A stretch of 64,000 nt of DNA from Diphasiastrum complanatum (taxonomy: Eukaryota > Streptophyta > Lycopodiopsida > Lycopodiales > Lycopodiaceae), in the NCBI GenBank assembly GCA_029204225.1, contig CM055103.1:55029054-55093053 (forward strand). The letters run 5' to 3'. Every line of letters starts with the position of its first letter. Position 1 is the first letter of the stretch. Below are positions 46,516 through 55,701 of this stretch, piece by piece. A program made the position numbers and the translations under genes. The notes under the pieces were generated by a model. It made no database searches and had not been told where the DNA came from. It was given only the letters and a program-made list of their open reading frames with translations.

Positions 46516-47681
46516 AATGCATCTATGGTCTAAACTGACATGCATGGGCATTAGGCAAAGGATAGCATGACATGCAAGCATCTAAACTGACATGCATAGA
46601 CATTAGGCAAAGGATAGCATGACATGCAAGCGTCTAAATTGACATGCAAGGACATTAGGCAATGGATAGCATGACATGCAAGGGTAGGACATTAGGCAAT
46701 GGATAGCATGACATGCAAGGGTCTAAACTGACATGCATGGATATTAAGCAAAGGATAGCATGACATGCAAGAGTCTAAACTGACATGCATAGACATTAGG
46801 CAATGGATAGTATGACATGCAAGTTTTAGAGATGAGAGAGAGAGAGAGTTTGAGAGAGAGAGAGACAGAGAAAGAAAAAAAAGTGAGTGTGTGTATGGTT
46901 CCAAAAGGGTTCCAATCCAAGTATGGTGTAACCTCCTTAAGCCATAGCTCCAAGCTTTCTCCAAGCACCTACACACAAAGAGACAATAGCAAAAAGCAAG
47001 CAAAAATGAAATGGAGATGAATAATGAGGGAGAGGGGAGAGTTTAAATTTTTATAGGGAAGGGGTAGGCTTAAGGGAGTGGATGAGGCGTCCAAGACAAG
47101 TGTGAGAGGTGTAAGGGAGACTCTAGGAGAAGTAAAGTGAAAGGGTGAGGTGTATAGATGTGAGAGGGATTTTATCAACTTGTTAACGCAAAAGGGAAGG
47201 AGTAGGAGGACGCATGTCCTTAGGTGTCCTATGGCTTACAAGCCATGTGGCAAAGTAGGTAAGCTACATATTGATAAGCATAGAAGGTAGGTAACTTAAC
47301 ATTGCATAATATTCATCAATTCCTGGGCCCTTTTTTTAGGGGTTGCCCATCCCCGATCATAGTGGAGTGTGACACAAAGGTTGATCAGTCCTTTGGTTTC
47401 TTCTCCAAATCTTTATAGACTCGATTGAGCTTTCTTCATAAACTTTTAAAAAAAGCCTTCTTTTGGTACCATCTTTAAGCTTTAAGAAGCTTCTTTAGTT
47501 CATTCTTCAGGCACTCTTTTAAGTACCTGCACATGCCCTTAAAGTAAAAAGTTAGGTGTCATAACATACCATTTAAATGGTTCATCATTAGATTCTACTT
47601 GAAGAACCTGCACATGAAACTGTTAGCATTGATCTACAGTTTTACTGATACCTGCACAAACATTTCATCAGTTATAGTAAC

Positions 47682-47690
47682 TTTTCTCTC

Positions 47691-47737
<47 letters not shown>

Positions 47738-48568
47738 TCTTCAATGGTTTTGATGGTCAAAAGGAAGATCAAGAGGTTGATCTTAGTGTGTGCTTCATCA
47801 ACACCAATTGGAAATTGGCAATTTGAAGCTAGTCAAGAGCATCAAAGAAGAATCAAACGGGCAAGGCACTAAGGATCTGTTTTTGCAGGTTATTGAAGAC
47901 TCAAGTAAAGGCAAAGGAGCAGCAAGGATGTCTTGTTCAAACCTACTTTACTCATCTAACTTTATGTTTAAGCTATGTTATGTCAATGTGTGAAAATTGT
48001 CAAAATTTAGTCAATCTATGATCATCTTTTTGTATCCAATGGATCTTGAAGAAGGACTAGTGCTACCTAGTGGAAGGACTAGTGCTACCTACTAGTTATG
48101 TGGAGTCTTATGGAGCTGGCTTAGCATCATTGTTGTACTCTCTTACTCATGGATTTCCAAGGCTTGATGGTTCTTCATGGCAAGAAAGCAATGGAGGCTA
48201 TTCATGGTGGATTTCAACACATACACTTCACAAGAAGTGAAATATGGAGAAGACATGCAAGCAAGCATTCATCACTTTCATTTGTTACATGTTTGCTGCT
48301 GTTTTATAGAGATTTCAAAGGTGGAAACATGGAGGAATCATTTCATTACCATTTTATGTTATTCTTCATGTACTAGTTTCATCTTGAAATGTAAAATTGA
48401 TGTAAGAAATAGTGAAACATCCAATATGGACACCATTATCTATATCGATTATGAAGTTTATTGTTTTGTACATATTAGGATCATTGAGAGGAGATCTATC
48501 CTTAAGATGGAAATCATTCTTAAGTTAGATCAAAGTAGTGTTGTGAAACTAGCGAGCAAAGTTGGGAG
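47682..48568 (+). other. Element Y interior, right part
   Basis: Begins with a CT array (47685-47732), then AT-rich sequence with one 23-bp tandem-type repeat, GGAAGGACTAGTGCTACCTA, near 48050-48090. A frame of 185 codons (48177-48734) runs into the LTR and shows no domain. Ends in GTTGGGAG, a weak polypurine tract before the right LTR. Confidence 0.5.
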
Positions 48569-49223
48569 TGTGAAAATTTTCAACATTTCCTTGACTAGTT
48601 TTAGGCCAAATTTGGTATTTTTGGCACATAGTATTGGATCTAACCTTTCACACGTGTGGAAAAGGCCTAGATACTTTTATTTTAGTATATATTTCATATT
48701 GAAGAAGTCTCAAACTTCAGGACCTTCAAAATGACACCAAAATCATGTTATTTGGACATATAGGCCAAAATTGGCTATTTTAGGCTACTAGTGCCCTAAA
48801 ATTGGGTCCTAAGTTCTAGAGAGAGGAGAGAGAGTCATCTCTCTTACCTATATTAGACTGAAATTCGTGGAGAACAGGTTGGAGAAACCTATTGTATGAT
48901 TCATTGAGATCAATAGATCATGTCATTGTTTCTTCCTCCATTGAGAGCATTGTCTTGTGTATTGTTTTCAAGCTTTTGTGTATGATCTTAAGAGGTTTCC
49001 AAAAGTGGTAGGCTACTGTTGGGAGTCATGTTTGCTACTATTTTTGGCTGCCATCAGTACCTTTTAGGAGTTTCTTTTGTCTCTTGAATGCTCTGTCATG
49101 TTCATGTGTATCAAAGGTAGCATTAGGATGCTTTGCCATTTCTAGCTTTTGTAGCTTGTTGTGCAAAGATCTTAGCCAAGTATTTTGGGAGTTTGGATCC
49201 ATTCAAGATCCACTTTTTTCACA
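48569..49223 (+). repeat. Right LTR of element Y
   Basis: 655 bp, TGTGAAAATTTTCAAC to CCACTTTTTTCACA, followed by the CCTCC target duplication. Confidence 0.9.
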
Positions 49224-49358
49224 CCTCCAACCATTAATTATGACAATATACACTAGAGGGGGCCCAAACCCCTCATAATCATAATTAACTTACGAGTCTA
49301 GGTAGGCCTACTAACCTCTAGCAGGATAATCAATCTGAGATCAATCGTGGGCATAACA
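49224..49358 (-). repeat. Element X 3' LTR, terminal segment (LTR start)
   Basis: This resumes X after Y: CCTCCAACCATTAATTATGAC to GGGCATAACA. On the minus strand the LTR starts TGTTATGCCCACGATTG at 49358. Confidence 0.85.
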
Positions 49359-49740
49359 TTCTTCCCCCCTTATTCAAGTTCTGACCTCGGAACTTAAAGC
49401 TAGGCAAGTTTCTTTTCCGGCTACCCTCCTGTTCCCAAGAATCATTATCGTCTACCGCAAAGGGTGATCCAGGCTCAAAACCATACATAAGCATGAACTG
49501 GCTATAACCGGTAGCCGAATGCTTACTACAATTATAGGCAAACTCAATCAAGGGCAGATACTTCTCCCAACAAGATTGTCGTCGGGATACATATGCACGA
49601 AGCATTTGTTCCATTGTCTGATTTGTTCTTTTCGTCTGGCCACCCATCTCGAGATGATCAGAAGAACTCAAGCTTAGTGTCGTCTCTAGTTTAGCGAACA
49701 CGGCCGACCAAAAGTGACCGGTGAACTTCACTGGAACTAC
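49359..49740 (-). pseudogene. Element X polypurine tract and integrase C-half
   Basis: 49359-49371 (TTCTTCCCCCCTT) is the complement of the polypurine tract AAGGGGGGAAGAA. Read further on the minus strand, integrase sequence runs from VKFTGHFWSAVFAKL (49735) through a damaged Glu region GGQTKRTNQTMEQMLRAYVS (where D-G-Q-T-E is normal) and FAYNCSKHSATGYSQFMLMY, to an unusual short C-terminus RKRNLPSFKFRGQNLN next to the tract. The open frame begins further up in non-retroviral sequence (to 49905) only by chance fusion. Confidence 0.75.
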
Positions 49741-50234
49741 AGGTGGGGGAGGCGGAAAAGGTACCTGGGGAGTGTGGCTTGAAGATGGGAGAGTTACACA
49801 TTGATCGCAGTGATCCAAATTATGACAGTGAAGAGGTCTGTCTTTTCTTGATTTTGTTGTATTTGGTATGTGAAACAATCCAGAGATTAAATCAAGTTGT
49901 TGCATTGCTTATAGTTGGAATCTGTGAATAATCAAGATACTCCACTAGCTGCTCACAGACTAGAGACTGAACTGTCACGACATGTTCAGATTATCTCATT
50001 AATAACTTATTTCTATAACCAATCATGCATAATGTTTTGGCAGTGCGTTGCCTAGAAAGTCTTGTTGGCTGTGAAATTATTATGAAATCTACGCAAAAAA
50101 TGTTTCTCCCAGATAACTTTCTATTCTTCCTACTCCCTTTTAAAAGTAAACCACACGAGTTTCCAAGGGGGCATATCAGTCTAGATAAGGCCGAAGAGAA
50201 GTTTCAAAGAAGAACTTCGAAAAATCTTGAAAGT
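49741..50234. other. Remaining interior of element X, unassigned
   Basis: No gag, protease or RT motif. A large deletion has joined the integrase half to this sequence and to the 5' LTR. No PBS complement is visible near 50230. Confidence 0.4.
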
Positions 50235-50704
50235 CGCTCCAAAGGATACAATAGCCAAGCAAGCCGCCACACAAAGCAACACAAGGGAATCGAATGGTGG
50301 ACAAACCAACCCAACCAAACCTGAATGTTACGGATCTAGCCCCCAAGCTATGGATCAATCTCTCACAAGGGATAGAGGAGTCACACCAGCAGCATGTAGC
50401 TACCAACATCACAATCAAGCATACACTAGTGAGAGCCCAATACCCTCCAAGGCCCATGAACCACTAGTAGTGCACTGTGACACCTCATTGGACAGCTCTA
50501 CATCCTATTTGGGCCACGTCATCCAGTTCTCCTATGAATCACTGATAGACCCATAAAAATCCACCATCATGAGTTTAGGCTTCCAATTATTAATTATGAC
50601 AATATACACTAGAGGGGGCCCAAACCCCTCATAATCATAATTAACTTATGAGTCTACTAACCTCTAGCGAGATAATTAATCCGAGATCAGTCATGGGCAT
50701 GGCA
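50235..50704 (-). repeat. Element X 5' LTR
   Basis: It contains the same blocks as 5570-6036 and the split 3' LTR. It retains GGACAAACCAACCC (near 50293), the uninterrupted sequence that element A later entered in the other LTR, and TTTAGGCTTCCAATTATT, the uninterrupted version of the Y site. Confidence 0.8.
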
Positions 50705-52094
50705 CCGACCAACTTCCCTACTAGAAGTGCGCCCTCATCCCAATTATTGTAAGCTTTATTAGCACAAGAACACTCAGTAGTATGGCGCATTTTGCCATAG
50801 ACCAAAACAACGACTAGCTACAGTGCACAAACATGTCCGTTCAAGCTTGAAACATACCTCCGAATTGGGCGCTATTCCTTGTAGAGGCAGCGCACTACAG
50901 CAAGAGGGAAAATAGCTTCCAAAGAAACTTTACAAAGCTGTCTACCACAAGTCATCATACCATTAGTTAGCCTCAAACCAAATCTGCATACAAGAAATAC
51001 AACAGTAGATCGATGTCCATCATTCACAAAAGTACCTATATGAGCTTCAAGAATCGATGCAAATGTGTATTACCTAGTAAAAATTAGCCAAACAGTAGCA
51101 GTAGCTAGTCGCAGTAGAGAGGGAGAGAAGAAGAGAAAGCAAAGTTGCAAAGGGGAAGAATGGAACTATGTTGTCCCTATCACATTCTTATAGTTTTTTG
51201 AGGCCATCATGGGGCACCTAATTGACTGTAATGCACATCGTTAGATCTTAGATCTAATAGGTGGAACAATCTCAATCGTAGAAAAGAAGCTTGTTGAGCA
51301 AGCCTTCGCAAATCTCGAAAAGGACCCTCCCAATCTATAAGGTATGGATTCTGGAAGAAAACAAGAAAGTATACATATTGGTAGAGCAAAAAACCGGTAA
51401 ATACAAACGACCATTCTTGCTCTTATGCCCATAAGTATGACTAGGAGAGATGTGCATCAAATAGAGTGCATGAGAGAGAGAGAGAGAGCACATTGAGGGT
51501 CTTTTGAGCGTTTTTGTAGGTTTGCTAATTTACTACTAACTAGCCATGTACATTGTACATTGTAGTATGTATGGTGTCACATTAATGTTCCGAGTGACGA
51601 GTAACACTGATCAATCTTTCTAGTCATGTATGGAAGTTGGTAGCTACTAGCTAATGTCACTGATGACATCAGATAGATCATAGCTAAAACTACAGGCAAC
51701 AGATGGATCAAGAACCCTAAACCACGTGACAAGTATTATTAGATAACAAGACTCAAGAGTTGGAAGTTCAAAGTACCACGTCAGGATTTGAATTTTAGTA
51801 TCGATTAATCACGACTTATAATCTACATGTTAACCTTTAACACTAAGAAAGCACTTGGTTTTGACATAATTAAAGGGTAGAAATTAAGGGAGAGGGGGGG
51901 AAAAAACCCTAAAATAGATTCACCAGTTCGAACCTGGAGAAGCCGATTCAAACTCGATTTAAACTCGATTCAAAAAGGCAATTCGAAAGGTACCATAAAA
52001 CTTTGATTTAGCCATTTTTAATGGCTTAGCTTGTTGGCTTGACTCTACTGGATTCACTTGTCATCCCCATAGTGGCAGACATAGTGTAGTGGTT
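50705..52094. other. Unassigned intronic sequence
   Basis: No protein motif. A short GA array lies at 51472-51488. The longest frames are 60-63 codons without features. Confidence 0.3.
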
Positions 52095-52692
52095 TAGATA
52101 GATGGCAGTGGTTCCATAAGCCTTTGCACGCCATGGCTGGCATACTCCATCCTTTGTGGGGGAGAGAGACGTAGTTTTGTGACTAGGAGCTCAAAGAGGG
52201 TTGGAACACCTACGTTAGGATGGTTTGATCTTTCCTGATGTTGACGCACAGGATGCACTCAAGGTTGCCCTGCTTGTGTTCCAAGGTGAGCTCCTTGAGT
52301 TTGGATCTTCTGCAGCTAAGTTGAGGCCAGGTATGTTGCACACTGTGAGATGGTGGAAAAAGTATGGGGATGATGTTCCCGTATTACAGAGACTTACAGT
52401 TCGGATCCTCTCACAGGTGGCTTCACCATTTCACATATTTGATAAGCTAACTTTAAAGTTTAAGATTTATATTCTTTTTGAGCAAGCTGGAATGACTACA
52501 TGACACGTGTTATTTTCCTTAACATTTCTATGCTTGTAGGACTGCTTGGCTACACCTTGTGAAAGGAATTGGAGTGTGTTCTCTTTGATTCAGACAAAGA
52601 GAAGAAATAGGCTCTCCACTGCACAAGTAGAGAAGTTGGTATATGTGCATTCCAACCTCAAACTGTTGGGCAAGCTGAAGGGCACAGCTGAT
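52095..52692 (+). pseudogene. hAT-superfamily transposase C-terminal fragment
   Basis: Frame-broken sequence near 52100 reads FHKPLHAMAGILHP, then 52225-52416 has LEFGSSAAKLRPGMLHTVRWWKKYG-type sequence and LQRLTVRILSQ. A GT-AG intron (52417-52539, donor CAG/GTGGCT, acceptor CTTGTAG) leads in frame to DCLATPCERNWSVFS, TKRRNRLSTAQVEKLVYVHS and NLKLL (52540-52680): the conserved hAT dimerisation region (C/SERNWS, KRNRL). A second donor GTAAGT at 52693 follows. No N-terminal zinc finger, catalytic part or terminal repeats are seen, so it is a fragment. The retained intron means it came from DNA and not from a processed transcript. Confidence 0.75.
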
Positions 52693-53639
52693 GTAAGTAA
52701 AATTTATTGTGAATTATCATTTGGAGCCTGTAGGTTTAAACCTTATTGTGATTTGTGAATTGTGAATGGTGTGCTTAATCGAACTTAGAAAATCAGGAAT
52801 CGTGATTTGCGGTCACATGAATTGTCAATTGTGCACACTACAATCTACATCTGTCATCGTCAATGTCTATCTCCACTTACTCTAGACTGTCGACTCTCAG
52901 ACTTCAGTCCACTCAACATTGTATCGTAATATGTATTATGTAATTTGATGAAACTTGAATGTTGACATTGGACAATGTCACAGTCTACAAAGTCCCGACT
53001 CCAGAGTCCGTACTCACAGTTGAAACTTGAATGATGATTCATGAATCTAATTTAGAATTTAGAATGTTTAATGAATCTTAAATCTTGATTCTAGAATCTA
53101 TATAGAACTTACTCGAGTCTTGAATGCAGTTAATGTTACGTGTACAATATGAATGTAGACAGTAGTATGTACTATCATCTATGGAGTCTCAATCAGATCC
53201 ATAGTCCACTGTCCACAATGTTGAATGCACTAACTGGCGATCGAAAGGGTTTGAAATTTGAACTTGAGCCACTAGACCAATCAGACACGAATTATGAAAT
53301 ATTACTTGAATCATGAATATAAATCCTAAAATTCATGCCTAGATACTCTAAAAGCAAAAAAAATAAACCTGTCCGATTCGGCCGATTTGATTTCCAGATG
53401 GGCGGTTCGAAAGTTTGAACTGGAATTGACAAAAAGGATCTAAAGGGGAAAGAGACAATTAGAGCATTAGTGCATAAAGTTGTTGGAAAACGTATGGAAA
53501 TAGCCAAAAGAATCCAATAGTCTAATGTAGGAACAAAATGAAGCCCATTCTTATCATGAGAAGGAATAAGTAAGTTGGATATATCAATATTTGAAAGGTG
53601 AAGTGATTAATCTGTGAAATGATTAAGAGTTAGCATTAC
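52693..53639. other. Unassigned intronic sequence
   Basis: AT-rich with many short TGAAT/GAATC words and no protein motif. A 71-codon minus frame at 53292-53507 has no features. Confidence 0.3.
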
Positions 53640-53860
53640 CAAGTGGCCATAGAGGTTGGCAAAATGGAAAGGAACTAGCAAGGAAGACGGGATATGCAAG
53701 GTGTGCAGTAGCAGAGAGGTAGAGGATGAAGAACACATAATTTTTTCATGTTCCATGTACGAAGATCTCAAAAAGCTGCATAATCTTCACAGCTTGAGGC
53801 CTAATAACCTCAATACCTTTTCAAACCACCAGCAAATAAAGAGGGTAGCATTTTAGAGAT
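53640..53860 (+). pseudogene. LINE ORF2 C-terminal zinc-knuckle fragment
   Basis: A plus-strand frame contains MAKWKGTSKEDGICKVCSSR, then EVEDEEHIIFSCSMYEDLKK. This is the C-x2-C...H-x4-C arrangement with E-D-E-E-H found at the C-terminus of many plant and animal LINE ORF2 proteins. The upstream RT is missing. It may be the far end of the same family as 12377-13540, or even of the same copy before X and other insertions split it. Confidence 0.65.
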
Positions 53861-53977
53861 GCAGTTGATTATAGGAAGAGATTGTATGAAACATTGGCAC
53901 TAGAGTAATTTTGAGAAAATGCTTAGTTTAGTTTGAAAGGAGTTATAATGTTGCTAAAGAGAGCAACTATGTATGGA

Positions 53978-53985
53978 GCGCTCGC

Positions 53986-54030
<45 letters not shown>
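53978..54030. repeat. (CGCT)n(CT)n microsatellite
   Basis: About five GCTC units pass into a CT array ending near 54030. Confidence 0.9.
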
Positions 54031-54034
<4 letters not shown>

Positions 54035-54086
54035 CACAAGTTTTTTGAAGTTGACTTCTATTCAACTTGAAGGCCCTTTCAACAAA

Positions 54087-54350
54087 AATCGGAGATATAA
54101 CAAAGGAGAAACAATCTTCAACCCTATGGAATTTACCCACAAAGTCTTAGACCATCAACTTCATCATGCATAGCTGAATCAAATGCTACGGCATCCCTAC
54201 TCACATCAACTCCCAAGAGTAGGTGCAGGTCACATGCACAAACATATGTCCACATTTGCTTTCATACATTTGTACCAAGACCAACATATTGAGTTTCCAT
54301 GACTTGGTGAAGGGTAGACTAAGTCATGACAAAGGCTAGCACTAAACAAC
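54087..54350 (+). repeat. Duplicated segment, right copy (pairs with 13556-13875)
   Basis: Same order of shared words as the left copy (ATAACAAAGGAG, CCCACAAAGTCT, ATCATGCATAGC, ATGCACAAACATATGTCCAC). It lies 200-470 bp inside intron 3 from the donor, just after a LINE C-terminal fragment and a CT array. Confidence 0.65.
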
Positions 54351-54552
54351 AAATGAATCCCTTAATTTCTCATGGAAAGATAAACAAGTATATGAGGTTT
54401 TGCACCATGCACATATCTACTAAGACCAAGCAAACTATTCAACTTCTCAAATGCCAAAATGTTCCTAAATATCAAACGTTTCATTTTTCTAGCACTCATC
54501 TTCGGCCTTTGCACAAAGCTGGAAAACACTTGTTCATGTGAAGTGAACTTAC

Positions 54553-54838
54553 CGTCAAGAGCAAGAGAATGATCCATTCCACAAGAAACGTGGATAATCT
54601 CATAGTCTCTCATAGAGCTAACAAGCTGAGGTTTCCAAACTAGCAATGGGCTCTGTTCCTCAAAGTCTTTAAGTACAATCTGACCTGCAAATCCACCCCT
54701 TAAAGTCTCCTCTTCAAGGGCATACTGATCTTCCAATTTTTCTGGCAAAAATCCAAGACGGCCATCTGCAGAATAACCCCAAGAGTAAATTTGTCCTTCT
54801 TTCGTACATGCAAGAGCATGACCCCATCCTAACGAAAC
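54553..54838 (-). CDS. RCC1-family protein, exon 3
   Basis: 286 bp encoding 95 residues plus one base. It starts after acceptor GTGGTGCAG with VSLGWGHALACTKEGQIYSW, a full RCC1 blade signature (G-W-G-H-A-L-A, then W-G..G-R-L-G). An insertion-like acidic loop follows (PEKLEDQYALEEETLRGG), then SCGMDHSLALD, the first half of the next blade. The donor is a consensus GTAAGT at 54552-54547. The exon 2 frame continues without a break (phase 0), and the split codon (phase 1) matches exon 4. The open frame runs on 60 codons into the intron without RCC1 character, which supports the donor. Confidence 0.88.
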
Positions 54839-55198
54839 CTGCACCACTTGTCAGAAAGGTACATCTTCAAATAACAATCTACCTCAATAAATGGTTGAAG
54901 ATAGGAACACATACTGTCAACCATTCATTTTCCAAACACAACATTCAATAAGAGGATTTTCAGCCCTGTCCACCATCTTCAAAACAGGCTCAGCAAAATA
55001 TATAATGTAACATTTGAATTTTTTAAGCACTAGATAAAGCAAGAACACTACTTATACCTATTCAGGAAGCCCCTCAAAGTTGAGATTTGCTAGGATCATG
55101 TTAAAGCCAGATGGCTTTTCAGCGGCCAAACACAGTTGTGCAAATATACCAAAATTTCATTTTAGCAGAAAATTCAGAAAGGTTCGGTACCTATTCAC
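54839..55198 (-). other. Intron 2 of the RCC1-family gene
   Basis: 360 bp with GT (GTGAAT) and CAG boundaries. The last nine bases before the acceptor (GTGGTGCAG) are identical to the last nine bases of exon 2, a small boundary duplication. Confidence 0.8.
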
Positions 55199-55423
55199 CT
55201 GCACCACATGGAGCCCTGTTAGAGTTTCCAATCTTCGAGGAATTGCAGATTCTGTAACTCCAATGCCAAGACCCAGCTGCCCTCTTTTAGATTTACCCCA
55301 TGCCCAAACAGAGCCATCTGTACCAACTGCCATTGATACCACACCGGAGCCAGCTGCTTCCCTTATTTTGAATCCCTCCAGACCTTTCACCCTCTGCGGT
55401 TGACAGTTCTCCTCCCTTCGATT
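55199..55423 (-). CDS. RCC1-family protein, exon 2
   Basis: 225 bp, exactly 75 codons. After a basic segment (RREENCQPQR) comes AAGSGVVSMAVGTDGSVWAW, then GKSKRGQLGLG, a complete RCC1 blade motif (S-x-A-V-x-x-D-G-x-V-W-x-W-G...G-Q-L-G). It ends GLHVVQ at a CAG/GTGAAT donor and reads straight on into exon 3 as VVQ-VSLGWGHALA. The acceptor is GTGAAG before AAT CGA AGG. The upstream intron holds a CT/GA array. Confidence 0.85.
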
Positions 55424-55442
55424 CTTCACAAAAATTAATAAG

Positions 55443-55489
<47 letters not shown>

Positions 55490-55596
55490 CTATTCTTGTG
55501 GATTTACACTAGGTGATCAAGATAGAGGAATAGATGTCTTTGGATCTAGTAGATGACAGAATGCTGAAGTGCACAACAAAGAAAGGAAATTCCTAC
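55424..55596 (-). other. Intron 1 of the RCC1-family gene, with a GA array
   Basis: 173 bp, donor GTAGGA, acceptor TTTGTGAAG. About 42 bp of CT (GA on the coding strand) at 55445-55486 lies close to the acceptor. Array length here could influence splicing. Confidence 0.55.
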
Positions 55597-55701
55597 CAAG
55601 GATTTCCCCCTTCCTGCCAGAAGTCGTGCATCAATGAAATGCCCAAAGCCAAGAGATTCGATTACAAAGCTTAGAAGTGGAGTAGAGGTTTCTTCATACA
55701 T
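55597..55701 (-). CDS. RCC1-family protein, candidate first exon
   Basis: The ATG at 55701-55699 opens 35 codons reading MYEETSTPLLSFVIESLGFG, then HFIDARLLAGRGKSL. They end exactly on a codon at a GT donor (55596-55595), in phase with exon 2. An in-frame TGA lies five codons upstream, so this is the first ATG of the frame. The segment contains no RCC1 blade. The protein would have five complete blades rather than seven, so either the N-terminus is divergent or the true first exon lies elsewhere. I could not confirm it by homology, so treat it as the best local choice. Confidence 0.45.

Larger units (their letters stand above)
35898..47681. mobile_element. Gypsy family Z: head-to-head inverted composite
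   Basis: The left arm (+) is LTR 35898-37309, PBS, gag, knuckle, protease and RT start (to 40430). The right arm (-) is 5' LTR 47681-45781, PBS, gag, knuckle, protease and RT start (43930-45514). RNase H and integrase (43830-41763) and a 3' LTR (41762-40802) follow, plus an extra LTR piece (40431-40801). The arms from gag to the RT start are inverted copies of one another. This could be two opposite insertions that recombined, or an inverted duplication of one element. No flanking duplication can be shown, because B2 plus a deletion removed the left end. Confidence 0.8.
45781..47681 (-). repeat. Z right LTR (5' LTR of the minus arm)
   Basis: About 1.9 kb. On the minus strand it runs from TGTTACTATAACTG-like sequence at 47681 to CGAGTTCACA at 45781. 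It includes the reversed 52-bp minisatellite (46520-46825), a GA-rich tract (46836-46868), and about 540 bp (45975-46515) not found in the left LTR. Confidence 0.8.
30752..49223 (+). mobile_element. Element Y: large LTR element without visible own gag-pol
   Basis: LTRs at 30752-31407 and 48569-49223 start TGTGAAAAT and end TTTTCACA, forming a 9-base terminal inverted repeat. CCTCC is duplicated at 30747-30751 and 49224-49228. By eye the LTRs differ at roughly 30 positions, more than those of A or B. The interior that belongs to Y (31408-31983 and 47682-48568) has no gag-pol. The rest is later insertions Z and B2. This fits a non-autonomous large LTR element, or one whose coding part was deleted. 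Strand is nominal: the polypurine-like GTTGGGAG at 48561 favours plus. Confidence 0.85.
14150..50704 (-). mobile_element. Element X: minus-strand gypsy, split by elements A and Y
   Basis: The 3' LTR of X is recoverable in three pieces: about 14150-14209, 30415-30751 and 49224-49358. They are separated by A and Y, each flanked by a target-site duplication. The interior (49359 to about 50230) keeps a polypurine tract and an integrase C-half. The 5' LTR is about 50235-50704, starting on the minus strand as TGCCATGCCCATGACTG. No PBS is seen next to the 5' LTR, and most of gag-pol is deleted. I could not identify the flanking duplication of X itself because its left edge is blurred. Confidence 0.7.
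11651..54552 (-). other. Giant intron 3 (42,902 bp) of the RCC1-family gene
   Basis: The donor is a perfect GTAAGT (exon 3 ends at 54553) and the acceptor is TGCTGCAG before 11650. The exons it separates join in phase 1 inside one RCC1 blade, ..DHSLALD to AAGHVFSFGDN.., with no residue missing. That supports direct splicing and argues against a lost exon. About 36.5 kb of the intron is the nested retroelement stack X/A/B/C/Y/Z/B2. The rest has LINE, hAT and unassigned sequence. This is a model from sequence only, and transcript evidence would settle it. Confidence 0.75.

Noticed and set aside
49743-49931. Plus-strand 62-codon frame opposite the X interior
   Set aside because: No motif, and it overlaps the junction of a deleted element.
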